Below, piece by piece: positions 11,501-20,529 of a DNA stretch of 64,000 bases. The notes beneath the pieces were generated by a model. That model saw nothing but the letters and a program-made list of their open reading frames with translations, had not been told where the DNA came from and ran no database searches. This DNA is from Zygaena filipendulae (taxonomy: Eukaryota > Arthropoda > Insecta > Lepidoptera > Zygaenidae): NCBI GenBank assembly GCA_907165275.2, contig OU015651.1, forward strand, positions 13,414,501-13,478,500, read 5' to 3'. The first letter of the stretch is position 1. Every line of letters starts with the position of its first letter. The position numbers and the translations under genes are program-made.

Positions 11501-14500
11501 TATCCGATATTCACAGTTACGTCAAATTTTATTACCCACACAAATCCTTGTTTAATCAACGCTAATGAACGTTTTACTGTATTTCACAATAGTATCCTAT
11601 TCATTTTAGAAACTACCTACTATCAACGTATTCTACCATTTCTGACGTCAAATTAAAACGAAATTTGTGAAAACTCTTTAATTGTCAGTTTTATCGAATT
11701 ATCTCTTCATATTGGCATGATTTTTCAGTTCAGTTTTTAAATTGAACTGGGGGGGGGGGGGAATTTTAGCATCATTGGATGACTGAAGGCTAATTTAAAT
11801 TTTAAATGATTATGTTTTGTTTGGGGATAAAATTTTAAATGATTATGTTTTGTTGTTTTATTTGGAGATAGACCGTAAGTATGTGTTCGAAATTCAGACT
11901 ACACTCTTTAGTAGTCTTTTCCGTTCTACGTTAAATAAAGACAAACCTCTACCGTTTTTTCCCAATCGGTGTATTCATTGACGATCGTGTAAAAGATCTC
12001 GCTCAAATGGTAGGTGTAGGCGTTCCTGACATATGTCCTGAAAATTAAATTTCATCAGTTTTATGAATTAATTAGCTTCACCCCGGTTAATTCCGGAGTT
12101 CAAGCTGGAATTCTCAGACAGAACGTATTTTATTTGCTTATTTTTACCCCTGACAACGTGTATGAAGAATTTCATGATGATCGGTTGAGTAGTTTAGGCT
12201 TGAAGAGGTAACAGAAAGATCGACAGAGTTACTTTGATATATGAAAAACGTAAAAATTATTAACGTGGGTGAAACCGCAGGAACAGATGGTACCTAAATA
12301 AATTACTTCAAATAGGTATATCAATACTCTACAATCAACAGATAGCCCATATAATACTTTTCCCATCTTAACCTCAAGTTAACATTTGTTTGAGGATTCC
12401 AAAAAATCTTTGTGCATTTTTTTTTTATTTTCTTTTTATTTATTTAACATAATCCATAGCACTTAACTATACTATACTATGTACATATTGAATGACATTA
12501 ATACACTATTTTTTACCTCAGCATACGATCTCTTTTATCCGGCTCAATACCGTTCTGCACATCACTAGCGGAGAACTTCCAGAGGGCCTCGCTGGTCACC
12601 ACGCCGAATAACAAATCGTATTTATTTTGAAACAGTCTCCTTCCACTGTCGCTCCTTTTTTTATAAACATTGTTGAAATTCCTGTTCATATTGTTCAAAG
12701 GCCCGAAGCTAGGGAAGTCGCCCGTCGGATACATGGTGAGGAAATCTTTTGAGAAATCTGTCTTTATAACAACACCATCGATCGACGGGCCGAACGCCGT
12801 GAGGAAATTCGGTGGAGATATGTCTATAGATAGCAGTTCTTCTATCGTGGCGTCTCTGAGGCAATCGACTATGACTTCGTGGTCCTTCGATAGATCCTCG
12901 GGTATACTGCAGTTCATGTGTTTTGCTAATTTTAACGAGTAGTGGACCGGATCGTCAACAATTGCCCAGGAACTAAGCGCCGATCCAGAGAGTAATAACG
13001 CTCTATGGAATAGACCTGCGAAAATGTTAGGGTCAATACGATTTAGTTTTTTGATTTTACGCGAGATGAAGTTTGCATGGAAGTACCTTACAGTATTGAA
13101 GTGAGAGTCATGAAAATCGTAGTAAAACTTATCTAAGCTTAAATGATGCGCCCCTCCATCGGGCATACGCACACACACAACCGTTAAAATATCAATACGA
13201 CACATATAAATCTGGTCTTGCCATTCGTCCTCAGTTGCCGCATAGTGTCGCCGCACTCACACTATTAAAGAGATATTATTAATACATGATATCGCACATC
13301 TAAAACTGCTTATTGAGTAGTAGGGTGTGTCATTTTAGTTTAGATAAGCTCTAAAAGTATTTAACTATTCTTTCTCTCAGGACTTTGAAAAAAAAACAAT
13401 CTCTAAGGAAATAAAAGTTGAAACAGGAGTAAAATTGTGAATTAGCTAGTATCACTAGGTATATTCCTGCAAATAAATTAATGGATGGAACCTAATGGAA
13501 CATAAAAATTTTATTCAATGTTATATACAACAGTATATACTATGTTTAGAAATAAGTGTCACGAGCTACTTACGTATATAACGTGTTAATGAATTAACTG
13601 AAATCTAGAAAGTAATTTGCTCAGAATCAACTAGCGAATAGATCGCACGATCGCGATGTTTTAATATAGGTTATATTTTTTCATTTTTACTAGCCCATGT
13701 CTAAATTATTAATAATACAATATTGGGCGCGTACGCCGCCCACACAAAAAAAATTCGAACCGGTAGGCGCGGGCGTAGCGCTTGGATTTCGTAGATAGGT
13801 CACCTCCAAACTAATGTTGAATAACTTTTAAAGTATAAATATTTTTGACCTAAAATATATTTTAATCATATTGTATTGTAATATGTTTATTTTTTAAATG
13901 GAGTGAATCAGGTTTACAGTTAATTCATTAACACGTTGTATATAGATACCATATTGACATTAAATACTAAATTACTTTTTTTTAATATGATTGGCTGTTC
14001 TTATTTATAAAAAGCTTTGTACTCTATTTCCCTATATTAAATAATAATCTTAGATATGCTAAAAGCGTCACCCAATTATTCTCCTATTCACAACCTTTCA
14101 TCATACAGATATTTCTTACACCATTTGAAACGTGATCATTATTATTTTGCTAGCTATACTTTATGTAAATAGCCTTCAGTGAAATATTGGCGCTTGTAAT
14201 TTGATTTATTTCTAAACGCGTCCACTCAATACAACACATCGCAATCTTATTACCATAATGTTGTTTTTATCAAAAAAACCTGTATAAAATCTTTATTGAA
14301 ATAAAAAATGTAAGATTTTTCTTTGGAATCAAAATATTAGTGTTCTATGTTTATCTTCTATTTAAATAATTTATCAGATAAATTTGTTTACATTCGATCC
14401 GTTCACGTTTTTGACTTGAAAAAACCTAATGGCTACATACATTATTTATCAAAGCTAAAATACACTTCATACTGTTATTAAACCCTTGTATTTTCTCTGA

Positions 14501-17500
14501 CAGTAACGGAGATAACAATATCTACATATACGGGTACATGTTTGATTCAGTATTTCGATATATAATAAGGACGTTTTAATAGATGAAGGTATAAAAAATA
14601 TTTTATGTAAGTACTCATATGAAAATACAAAATCGGCTGAAAGACCTTCAACCACAAAAAAGAAAACCTTAAATTACCTAAGGCATTTTGTGATATCTAC
14701 AGCTCAATAAATGCATTAAACACTATCATCATGATTCCACTATGAAAGAAGAAGAAAAGGACAAAATTTACAAATACAAACCCGGTGTAACAGTTGGTGA
14801 TATCATGAGAAAATTGATACAGGCAGCTCCTGAGCCGTGACCCATCAGCGTTATGTTCGTTGGGTCGCCTCCAAACAGCGCAATGTTCTGTTGTACCCAG
14901 TGTAGAGCTGCTATCTGATCCATCAAACCATAGTTGGCCACTCGAGCTTTCAGATGCGGTGCTGGATTAGCGTTCAGAAAACCTGCGAGGGTTAAACAAA
15001 GGTGACGTGTCAATGATCCTTTCCAAATGCCGTCGACAATTTGTGTTTGGAATTTCGCTGGCGTGATATTTTATATGATAGGGATGTTCGACTTTTGAAA
15101 ATCAAAATTCTAATTAGTCCGTCAGTTGGAAAATAAAAAAAAAACAATAGACATGAATTTTTTGATTTTTCAAATAAATGAAAATGTACAGAGATAAAGC
15201 ACATTAAAGTTTAGGGTGAGGGGGTCGTGACGTCACTAACCGCTAAAACCGCCATACAAACTGTCAGAATAGTGACGTCACGCGAAATTTCAACTCAACG
15301 TATCGCTGTTATTTTTTGATAACGTAAAAAAATAAATAATACGTGTCCAATATTTTTTATTAATCTACAAGATGGATAAAAAAAAATGTCAACAGAAGAC
15401 AAACCGGGACACCAAGTCATCCAGTTTGAGTGGCGTACGATTATAAATATGGGCCTTAATTTAAACTGTCTTCTGGCAATAATAATATAAATCGATATAC
15501 GAAAAATAAATCGAGATGAGTATACGTGGGTTCCATAATATGTATAACCATCTAGAAAAGAGGATAGCTATCAAAACATACAGGATCGATGTGGAAACTT
15601 TTGAAACATTATGTCCTGAAATAATATTTTCTATAAATTCATTTATGGAAATAATATATATATGTATAGAAAATATTGTTTGTTTATCATTTCATCTATC
15701 TAGAAAATTTTAGTAATTACCTGCTATAGAGCCGTTTTAAGAAATAATATTTAAAATAGTATGTATACAGTACCTTTTATGTTAATTATCTAATAGCTTA
15801 CTAACTTTACAATATTATAACTAGGTATTTTTATTCTTGTCCTTATTAATCGGTTAAAATAAGATGTATAAATTAAAATATTAATGACTCGAAGGTTTCG
15901 CAATTCTAATTTACTTTCCATTTGTATTCAGACATTGCTTTGAAATCCTAAATCTCTCTTGGGGTGACTTTTATTTGAAATGTGGTTTGATCACAATTAA
16001 AATGAACGAATATATTATAAAGGTATAAATAGATATAATTTAAAAAGATTTTTTATTGAGCCTAGCGAAAAATTATTATGAAAGAGATGATGAAATTCAT
16101 AAAGAAAATCTGAAAAATTATTAAACCCATGACTCCTGGCGTATAGCATTCAGGTTTTCTTAATACAGGACCAACAGTGCTGTCAAGATAAACTGACTGA
16201 CTGTCAATCAGTGCACAGCCCGAACCAGTGGGTCAAAAAACTTACTCATTAGCACAAGGATCTCCAATATCTCTATATTATTGCACTGAAGACATTTTCG
16301 GAAAATAAACCCTAAGAACGTGAAATCGGAGTAATATACCAAAGAAAATGGCTTGTCTACACTTAAGTAAATTTAAAAAAAAGTAGGTTTGTTTCTAGAG
16401 GATACATTTAATAAGAAATACTGAATCTGTTTATAAAAATTCACTGATAAGAAGGTATAGTGCCCCTAAGAATCATAAGATACTTTTTATCATGAAACAA
16501 AAGGTTCCTGAGGGAATTACTTATTACACGTGACTGGGACTGCCTGAAACAGCTATTTATTTATTTATTTATTTTAAGAACTTTATTGGATTATTTGTTG
16601 AAATTTAGACCTCGGAATAGAATTTAGGTTGCTTTCATCACAATATAAAGTGGTGATTCTAACACTGACACCGGGTTTTTATATAAATCTTTTGCGAAAA
16701 CTTAGATTCTTTGAATGGGCTTGTAAACCAAATTTTATTTTTTAGTCCGTCTTGTAGATTGATAAAAAAATATTGGACAAGTTTTTTTTTCATTTTTTAC
16801 GTTATCAAAAATAATGGAGATACATTAAGTCAAAATGTCGGAATTAATCGACAAGACGGACTGAATAGAATTTTTGTTTTCATACCCCGGAAACAAGCCT
16901 TTTATACAACTTGTTAATGAATTGACTGAAAACCTGATATACCCTATTTAAAAAAAAATAATAATAATAGGAGTAAAATATATTTTATGTAAAAAAAATA
17001 AATCCTTTAAAAGTTATTTAACATTAGTTTGGAGGTGACCTATCTACGAAATTCCAAGCCATACGCCCGCACCTATCGGTTCGAATTTTTTTGCTGCGGG
17101 CGGCGTACGCGCCAAATATTGTATTATAAATATTTAGACATGGGCTAATAAAAGTGAAAAAATCTAACCTATATTAAAACATAGTGCGATCGATTCCTTA
17201 GTTGTTTCTGAGAAACTAATTTCTAGTTTTCAGTTAATTCATTAACACGATGTTTTTTGAAATTGCTACAGAATAGAGAACGTGCTGTATAAAAATTGCA
17301 AAAAGCAATTTAACCATTACAAAAATGCGTGAAGCTTCATATGTCAATGACACTGTTAATATGACCGTAGATGCAGGAGTAAAATATATGTTAACAGGAC
17401 AGCATAAGTTGACATCGTTACCTAGAACACCCAGTCTGAAGTTGAGCGTGACGACAATGAGATCTGTGTAGCTTGCCAACACGGCGCCGTCGTAGGAATT

Positions 17501-20500
17501 GCTGGCGCTTGATGAATACGTCTCACCGTGTATGTAAACGAGCACCGGCAGAGATTGTTTAGTTTCGTCCACTTAGAAACAGAGTGAAACATGATACACG
17601 ATATTATGTATACGCCATGTCTTTCGTTCCAGTTTCTTAAGCATATAAAATTGTTTGAAACACGTTGCTAAACAGCAATACATTATGAAAACATACTTTT
17701 GTCTAAGTGACATTTGTGACATGGTAACTAAAATCATACAGTAAGTACCTATGGGACTGTTTAAAATTCAAATTATGATTTTCTGATTAGACACTAAAAA
17801 TGTTTTTTAAAGTTTTGGATGCTTATCTAAATTTGTTTCAGAAGAAAGCGTAAATCATATTGTAGAAAAATATAACGGACTTAAATAATTTTTAAAATAA
17901 AATTGGCCGAGGAAAATCGTCGACATAATACAGCTGTTGGTCCATACTACATATTTCATAAAATTGCGTATGTTTATTGCCTATGATACTGACTGAACAT
18001 AAAAATTTACAGGCTACTAAAATTTAAAGGACACTTACTTTGTAGGGGTGCGAATATGTTCAAATACAAACAATCTTCACTTTGTTTCTTAAGATACGGC
18101 ATCAGTCTTTTTATATATTCTAATCTGCCTTTAGGCATTTTCTCTAATATGGTCCTCTCGTCGTCGAGATCTGGCAACTTTTGTGGGCAAACTGGACCTG
18201 GCCTATCCGAAACCCTGACGCCATCCCACGGGGACGGAGTTCTTGTCGGGCTAAACCTAAAAAGAAACACCTACGTAAATATTAAACGATTTACTGCTCC
18301 CAAAGCAGACCCTTCTTTACCTTAAATGTTGCTTGACATTTGGCATATTTGGACATAGATAAGCAATAGTGTGTTAACCCACACTGGAGAAATTTTGAGT
18401 AAATTAAAGTTTTTAAATTATAGTGCTATTTTGTGTCAAATTTTTTATGTTTAATATTTAGTCAAATATTTAAACAATGTAATAAGATGAACACATAATT
18501 AAAAAACGTTCTCTAACTTTCAATAAATCGTTCTGAATCAATAACTTCATTTTGTGCGTTAACATGTTATTGCTTATCTGCGTCCATTTATCCCTTCAGA
18601 TAAACTACCCCTAACGTTTATTAGAGCGTTTACTGAACTATTTTTTTTTGCCAACCAGCTAACGATTCGGTGGACACAAACGAAAAACAAGCCCATAATT
18701 TTTTGACGTAGCGATGTTTATGAAAAACTGTGCGAAAAATCTAATAGGTATAACAATATTACAAACACTTTGTGACGTACGCGTGAGGATAACAATTAAC
18801 ATTTTACGACCAAACTACGAACATTTCTAAGTTAAGATTAAGTGACTAAGGTCATAAAAAAACAAACCGTACGTTCTGAACCAAATCCATAGTCTATGAA
18901 GAACAAACCAAAATTGGACAATCTTTCTACGATAGAGGCAGTTAAAAAAAAAAAAAACGAAACAATATCAATTGAAAAAGGCGGTTCTTCAGATTCCCAT
19001 CAATTTTTGTTTTTCCTGATGTAACCTACATCGATATATAGAAAGGATAAACGTTTATTTTTTTAAAAAGGAATCTTTGGATCAACTAAACTAATTCTAA
19101 ATTTTTTTAGGAAAATACAGAACCATTGTGTTACATAGAATACCGGGAATATCGAGTATCTGATAATAATTTAATTAATCAGCCAGTAAAATTATTCAAG
19201 CGTGGATTCATTCAAAGTGGCTAGACACTCGAACTAATCAAAATCACTCAAATAATTTGTAATCAGCTCCTGCTCTTGATTGAACTCAATCACTGCTCCA
19301 TTAACTCTAAGTACTTCAGATTGCGTAAATATATACACATAATTCCCTAGTTGGGAAATATTTAGATCTTTGCCTTTTGGCATCTGTCCAGGGTCTTTAT
19401 TCACTATGACCATAACACGCCGCGTTGAGATAACGCGCCACAAAAATCGTACACGTTGTATTTATGTATTTTTTCGAAGTAGTTTCACTTCGAAAAAATA
19501 CATTTACAGCGTGTATAATTTAATTTCTATTTAATCCTTCCTAATATTATATTAGCGAAAGTGAGTTTGTTTTTTGTTTGTTTGTAACGCTTTCACGCCT
19601 TAACGGCCAACCGATCATCACGAAATTTTGTATACACGTTGTCAGCGTTACAGAGAAGCACATAGGGTACTTTTTATCCCGGAATTCCCGCGGGAACTTT
19701 GAAATTACCGCGGGTGAATCCGCAGGGAACAGCTAGTTTCTAATATTTTGCCATCCGGAGCGTTTGGGATTGTGTTTTTGGTATGCGTGTTATAGGCGAA
19801 GAATGTTGTTGGGCATAGTGAATAAGAGTCAAGTAGCAGACGGTTGGTATGATGAACATGAAACAACGCTTGATGATTAAAATCTTACCTGTTCGATCCA
19901 ACAGGAGGCGTAGCGTAAGGTACACCTAAAAAAACTTCAACTGGACTCAAATATCTATGTTCATCCATATTCAAAACAATGCCCTGTAATTTCCCATATT
20001 TAGTTTGAACTATTCTACTGCTTATTTTAAATTTAACGTTTGGTTTGGGCAGTGTGCTAGATGGGTTCAGGTAAAACATTTTATAATCGTCGTAGTTGCT
20101 GTACGCATTGTTTTCACTATGAAATTCATTTTTTAAATGTAGAAAATCTTCATTACTGTAATAAGGATTGTGGTGTTCGAAATTGACTTTTGTGTAATCT
20201 GTATTTTCATTTGTGGTATCGTGGTCGTCGTAGTTTTCGTCGTTCGGTGCATCATTCTGATGCTCGCCAGTGTTGAATTTGAAATCTTTATTTACACCGC
20301 TTACATTATTGATGTGTCTATTCATACTTGTCGTATTAGAGTTTACGGGTTCGATAGATAAACATACAAATACGAGAGCACAATATAAATTGAAATGAGC
20401 TAAGCTACGTTTGAGTCTTCTATTTATTTTATTCTTTTTGACACTTGCATTAACGTCACCACAATCACACATAGTACTTGTACTGTATATTTTACTCCGC

Positions 20501-20529
20501 GATCTGTGGAATAGTCCTTTCTGATGCAT
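4576..20529 (-). CDS. Nlg: Neuroligin, complete 10-exon coding sequence
   Basis: Postsynaptic adhesion protein of the neuroligin family; in known animals it binds presynaptic neurexins and organises synapses. Joining 20529-19889, 18256-18039, 17571-17422, 14982-14782, 13015-12517, 12037-11947, 11183-10989, 9116-8965, 7113-6995 and 5573-4576 gives 3264 nt with no internal stop (1087 aa); every junction is GT..AG and phases match. Layout: hydrophobic signal segment ~45-59, Asn/Asp/Tyr-rich stretch ~65-165, cholinesterase-like domain from ~170 to ~800, stalk, TM ~877-903, cytoplasmic tail 904-1087. Type-B carboxylesterase signature [10 protein letters not shown] at 273-282. The nucleophile elbow reads GHGSG (384-388), so Gly386 replaces the catalytic Ser; the oxyanion HGGG motif is HGET (301-304); the His of [11 protein letters not shown] (671) is kept. 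Such losses are the hallmark of neuroligins versus acetylcholinesterase. Which insect paralogue (Nlg1-5) it is cannot be told without alignment. Met20 is an alternative start that would place the signal segment nearer the N-terminus. Confidence 0.95.
6440..6520. mobile_element. Decayed Helitron-like hairpin remnant
   Basis: TGTCCTGCGGGAATTCCAAAGTTCACGCGAGCGATGACTGGGG keeps the order of the 3' hairpin region of the Helitron family but no ends. It lies in neuroligin intron 9. Confidence 0.35.
6536..6905 (-). mobile_element. Retroelement 3' tail (LINE-like), interrupted by a MITE
   Basis: On the minus strand: AGGGTAGCCCTGTGGA, an inserted MITE, GCTGGTAGAGGCTACGTG, a GTGATAAAGAGGCTC segment, then CAATAAAG and a tail ATTTCATTTCA. 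This order (GATAAGGC-type segment, AATAAA, pentamer tail) resembles the 3' UTR of lepidopteran non-LTR elements, as at 54416. No coding is left. Confidence 0.45.
6661..6885. mobile_element. MITE with perfect 24-bp terminal inverted repeats
   Basis: Begins GGAGCTAGGATGCGCAACAT and ends with its exact complement (6862-6885); 24 bp match perfectly. Subterminal GATAAAATTGTCGAC versus GTCGACGAGAATCGATAAAA extend the symmetry imperfectly. 225 bp, no ORF of note. It interrupts the retroelement tail around it. Confidence 0.7.
6995..7113 (-). CDS. Nlg: Neuroligin exon 9 (residues 716-756)
   Basis: A 119-nt exon. Acceptor tgctcgccag at 7114, chosen over the AG two bases on because it keeps frame with exon 8; donor ATAG|GTCAGT. 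It codes [39 protein letters not shown]. The string [13 protein letters not shown] is highly conserved in neuroligins. Confidence 0.93.
7190..7512 (+). mobile_element. MITE family A (GGGCATGTTGACTA ends), copy 1, plus orientation
   Basis: 323 bp; GGGCATGTTGACTAATTTTT ... AAAGTAGTCAACATCCC. Subterminal AGTCCGTC repeats at both ends, two TGACGTCA palindromes inside, AAACTTTAATGCGC. Full-length relatives at 7529, 15081, 31572, 35895, 47851, 56406. In neuroligin intron 8. Confidence 0.75.
7529..7833 (-). mobile_element. MITE family A, copy 2, opposite orientation to copy 1
   Basis: Same family as 7190-7512 but reversed and 16 bp away, so the two form a long hairpin. It keeps GACTAGTGACGTCA, TTGTGACGTCACGCG and AATCTACAAGACGGAC; the ends are more decayed. 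Confidence 0.72.
7864..8056 (+). mobile_element. tRNA-derived SINE head split by another repeat
   Basis: CGACCGGATTGGCGCAGT (A-box side) is followed by ~140 bp of foreign repeat and then GCGCACTAACCAAGAGGTTC CGGGT (toward the B box). The SINE body and (AAT)n tail are missing. Compare 41048, 22550 and 27651. Confidence 0.6.
7889..8033 (+). repeat. Interspersed repeat ATGTCATAGGGGGCAAACGG inserted in SINE head
   Basis: Contains GGGCAAGTGGTACACCTGAT, GTGATTACCGCCGCCCATAG and CATTGCCGACCTGGAATGGG. From memory this is a frequent lepidopteran short repeat; naming needs a library search. It sits inside the SINE, so it is the younger insertion. Confidence 0.55.
8060..8960. other. Neuroligin intron 8, unique AT-rich part
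   Basis: No element or conserved segment seen. Simple AT-rich intronic DNA up to the donor of exon 8. Confidence 0.5.
8965..9116 (-). CDS. Nlg: Neuroligin exon 8 (residues 666-716)
   Basis: Acceptor ttttgtctag at 9117; donor GG|GTGAGT. It codes [40 protein letters not shown] and [11 protein letters not shown]. His671 sits where the catalytic His of cholinesterases lies (GxIHGxE). NYT is a possible N-glycosylation site. The change GNP to GDP across the next junction is minor. Confidence 0.93.
9868..10057 (+). mobile_element. Helitron-like element, 3' terminus lost
   Basis: ATCCTACCAATATTATAAATGTC start, CATGCACGTTGTCAGGGGTA, ATCCCGGAATTCCCGCGGGA and ATTACCGCGGG, then no CTAG. In neuroligin intron 7. 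Confidence 0.65.
10125..10365 (+). mobile_element. Decayed Helitron-like relative
   Basis: AAACTCAAAAACTACTGAAC GGATTTTCATGCG, AGGGTACTTTTC, GAATACCGAATTGAAAG and AAATCGCGTGGCGAACT follow the family order but the ends are unclear. Confidence 0.4.
10630..10785 (+). mobile_element. Helitron-like 3' part ending CCTAG
   Basis: GTGACGTTGTACGTGGTAATC..., TTTTTATCCCGAAATTCCCA CGGGAACC, ATCGAGCGGGGACACCTAG|T. The same subfamily reappears at 59560. In intron 7. Confidence 0.5.
10989..11183 (-). CDS. Nlg: Neuroligin exon 7 (residues 601-665)
   Basis: Acceptor attgttgcag at 11184; donor CAG|GTGCGC. It codes [20 protein letters not shown], then a Pro/Asp-rich loop ([18 protein letters not shown]) and [27 protein letters not shown] is a family hallmark. 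The exon is 195 nt and phase 0 at both ends. Confidence 0.94.
11749..11872. repeat. Poly-G run and short direct duplication
   Basis: A run of 13 G (11749-11761), then AAATTTTAAATGATTATG TTTTGTTTGGGGATA repeated once with changes by 11872. In neuroligin intron 6. Confidence 0.7.
11947..12037 (-). CDS. Nlg: Neuroligin exon 6 (residues 570-600)
   Basis: A 91-nt exon. The acceptor is aattttcag at 12038 and the donor is GAG|GTTTGT. It codes [21 protein letters not shown] and [10 protein letters not shown], which match the conserved helix of insect neuroligins just ahead of the [13 protein letters not shown] segment. It enters in phase 2 and leaves in phase 0. Confidence 0.92.
12075..12292 (-). 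mobile_element. Decayed Helitron-like element
   Basis: CACCCCGGTTAATTCCGGAG, TTTTTACCCCTGACAACGTG, TGATGATCGGTTGAGTAGTT, then AACGTGGGTGAAACCGCAGG at the other side, suggesting two abutting, opposite fragments. In intron 5. Confidence 0.45.
12517..13015 (-). CDS. Nlg: Neuroligin exon 5 (residues 404-570)
   Basis: Acceptor ttttcgcag at 13016; donor AG|GTAAAA. This is the largest internal exon. It codes [19 protein letters not shown], then [28 protein letters not shown] and [19 protein letters not shown]. The Cys pair at CSIP...VDCL fits the second conserved disulfide. The segment [20 protein letters not shown] and the following Asn/Arg-rich loop resemble a variable surface loop of the family. 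Confidence 0.94.
13575..13946. mobile_element. MITE family B (AACGTGTTAATGAATTAACTG ends), copy in intron 4
   Basis: Left TATATAACGTGTTAATGAAT and right ATTCATTAACACGTTGTATA are inverted repeats of ~27 bp. Interior has CpG-rich GGCGCGTACGCCGCCC and GATAGGTCACCTCCAAACTA. It is reversed relative to the copy at 16903. Confidence 0.7.
14782..14982 (-). CDS. Nlg: Neuroligin exon 4 (residues 337-403), pseudo-nucleophile elbow
   Basis: Acceptor ccctcgcag at 14983; donor CCGG|GTTTGT. It codes [20 protein letters not shown] and the elbow [15 protein letters not shown]. Gly386 stands where acetylcholinesterases carry the catalytic Ser, so hydrolysis is not expected. Length is 201 nt with phase 1 at both ends, so skipping would keep the frame. 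Inverted MITE copies lie in the introns on both sides (see findings). Confidence 0.95.
15081..15393 (-). mobile_element. MITE family A copy in neuroligin intron 3
   Basis: GGGATGTTCGACTTTTGAAA ... AATCTACAAGATGG ... TGTCAAC. Two TGACGTCA palindromes retained (GTCGTGACGTCACTAACCGC and AGTGACGTCACGCG). About 313 bp. Confidence 0.72.
16717..16888 (+). mobile_element. MITE family A, internally deleted copy
   Basis: GGGCTTGTAAACCAAATTTT ATTTTTTAGTCCGTCTTGTAG at one end and GACGGACTGAATAGAATTTT ... CATACCCC at the other. The TGACGTCA core is lost; 172 bp. Intron 3. Confidence 0.6.
16903..17257. mobile_element. MITE family B, copy in intron 3
   Basis: TTATACAACTTGTTAATGAA ... ATTCATTAACACGATGTTT. 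Interior AACATTAGTTTGGAGGTGAC, GGGCGGCGTACGCGCC and AGACATGGGCTAATAAAAGT are the reverse complement of the 13575 copy. Confidence 0.7.
17422..17571 (-). CDS. Nlg: Neuroligin exon 3 (residues 287-336)
   Basis: Acceptor ctaag at 17572; donor CTAG|GTAACG. The first codon is split A|TG, giving Met287. It codes [22 protein letters not shown] and [16 protein letters not shown]. The first part is the oxyanion-hole region of esterases, where HGGG has become HGET; the second is a core beta strand. Length is 150 nt, a multiple of three. Confidence 0.95.
   Translation of the reverse strand, partial: WTKLNNLCRCSFTYTVRRIHQAPAIPTTAPCWQATQISLSSRSTSDWVF
18039..18256 (-). CDS. Nlg: Neuroligin exon 2 (residues 214-286)
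   Basis: Acceptor ttttag at 18257; donor A|GTAAGT. It codes [18 protein letters not shown], a stretch strongly typical of neuroligins, then [22 protein letters not shown] and the carboxylesterase type-B signature [12 protein letters not shown]. Cys237 and Cys276 are placed for the first conserved disulfide of the fold. Enters in phase 2 and leaves in phase 1. Confidence 0.95.
18351..18585. mobile_element. MITE family C (GGACATAGATAAGCAATA ends), copy 1
   Basis: 235 bp with ends GGACATAGATAAGCAATA / TATTGCTTATCTGCGTCC (one mismatch in 18), flanked by ATTT on both sides, a likely 4-bp target duplication. It lies in neuroligin intron 1. A second copy is at 28574. Confidence 0.75.
19234..19443 (-). 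other. Small protein-like ORF in neuroligin intron 1, unrecognised
   Basis: Open for ~69 codons, but the first ATG gives about 60 residues with a polar C-terminal half ([40 protein letters not shown]). Composition is more protein-like than the flanking DNA. No splice sites convincingly flank it. It could be a remnant of a captured or mobile coding segment. Function unknown. Confidence 0.2.
19450..19519. repeat. Hairpin with perfect 17-bp stem
   Basis: ATGTATTTTTTCGAAGT (19464-19480), loop AGTTTC, then the exact complement to 19503. The stem continues imperfectly outward (TACACGTTGTA / TACAGCGTGTA). Possibly a miniature element or small-RNA-type hairpin; it abuts a Helitron at 19535. Confidence 0.6.
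19535..19736 (+). mobile_element. Full-length Helitron-like element (202 bp)
   Basis: A|TCCTTCCTAATATTATATTA ... GAATTCCCGCGGGAAC, ACCGCGGGTGAATCCGCAGG GAACAGCTAG|T. Best plus-strand example of the family: TC start, CTAG end, GC hairpin, A/T target. Intron 1. Confidence 0.75.

Noticed and set aside
12670..12942. 90-codon plus-strand frame
   Set aside because: Shadow of neuroligin exon 5 on the opposite strand.
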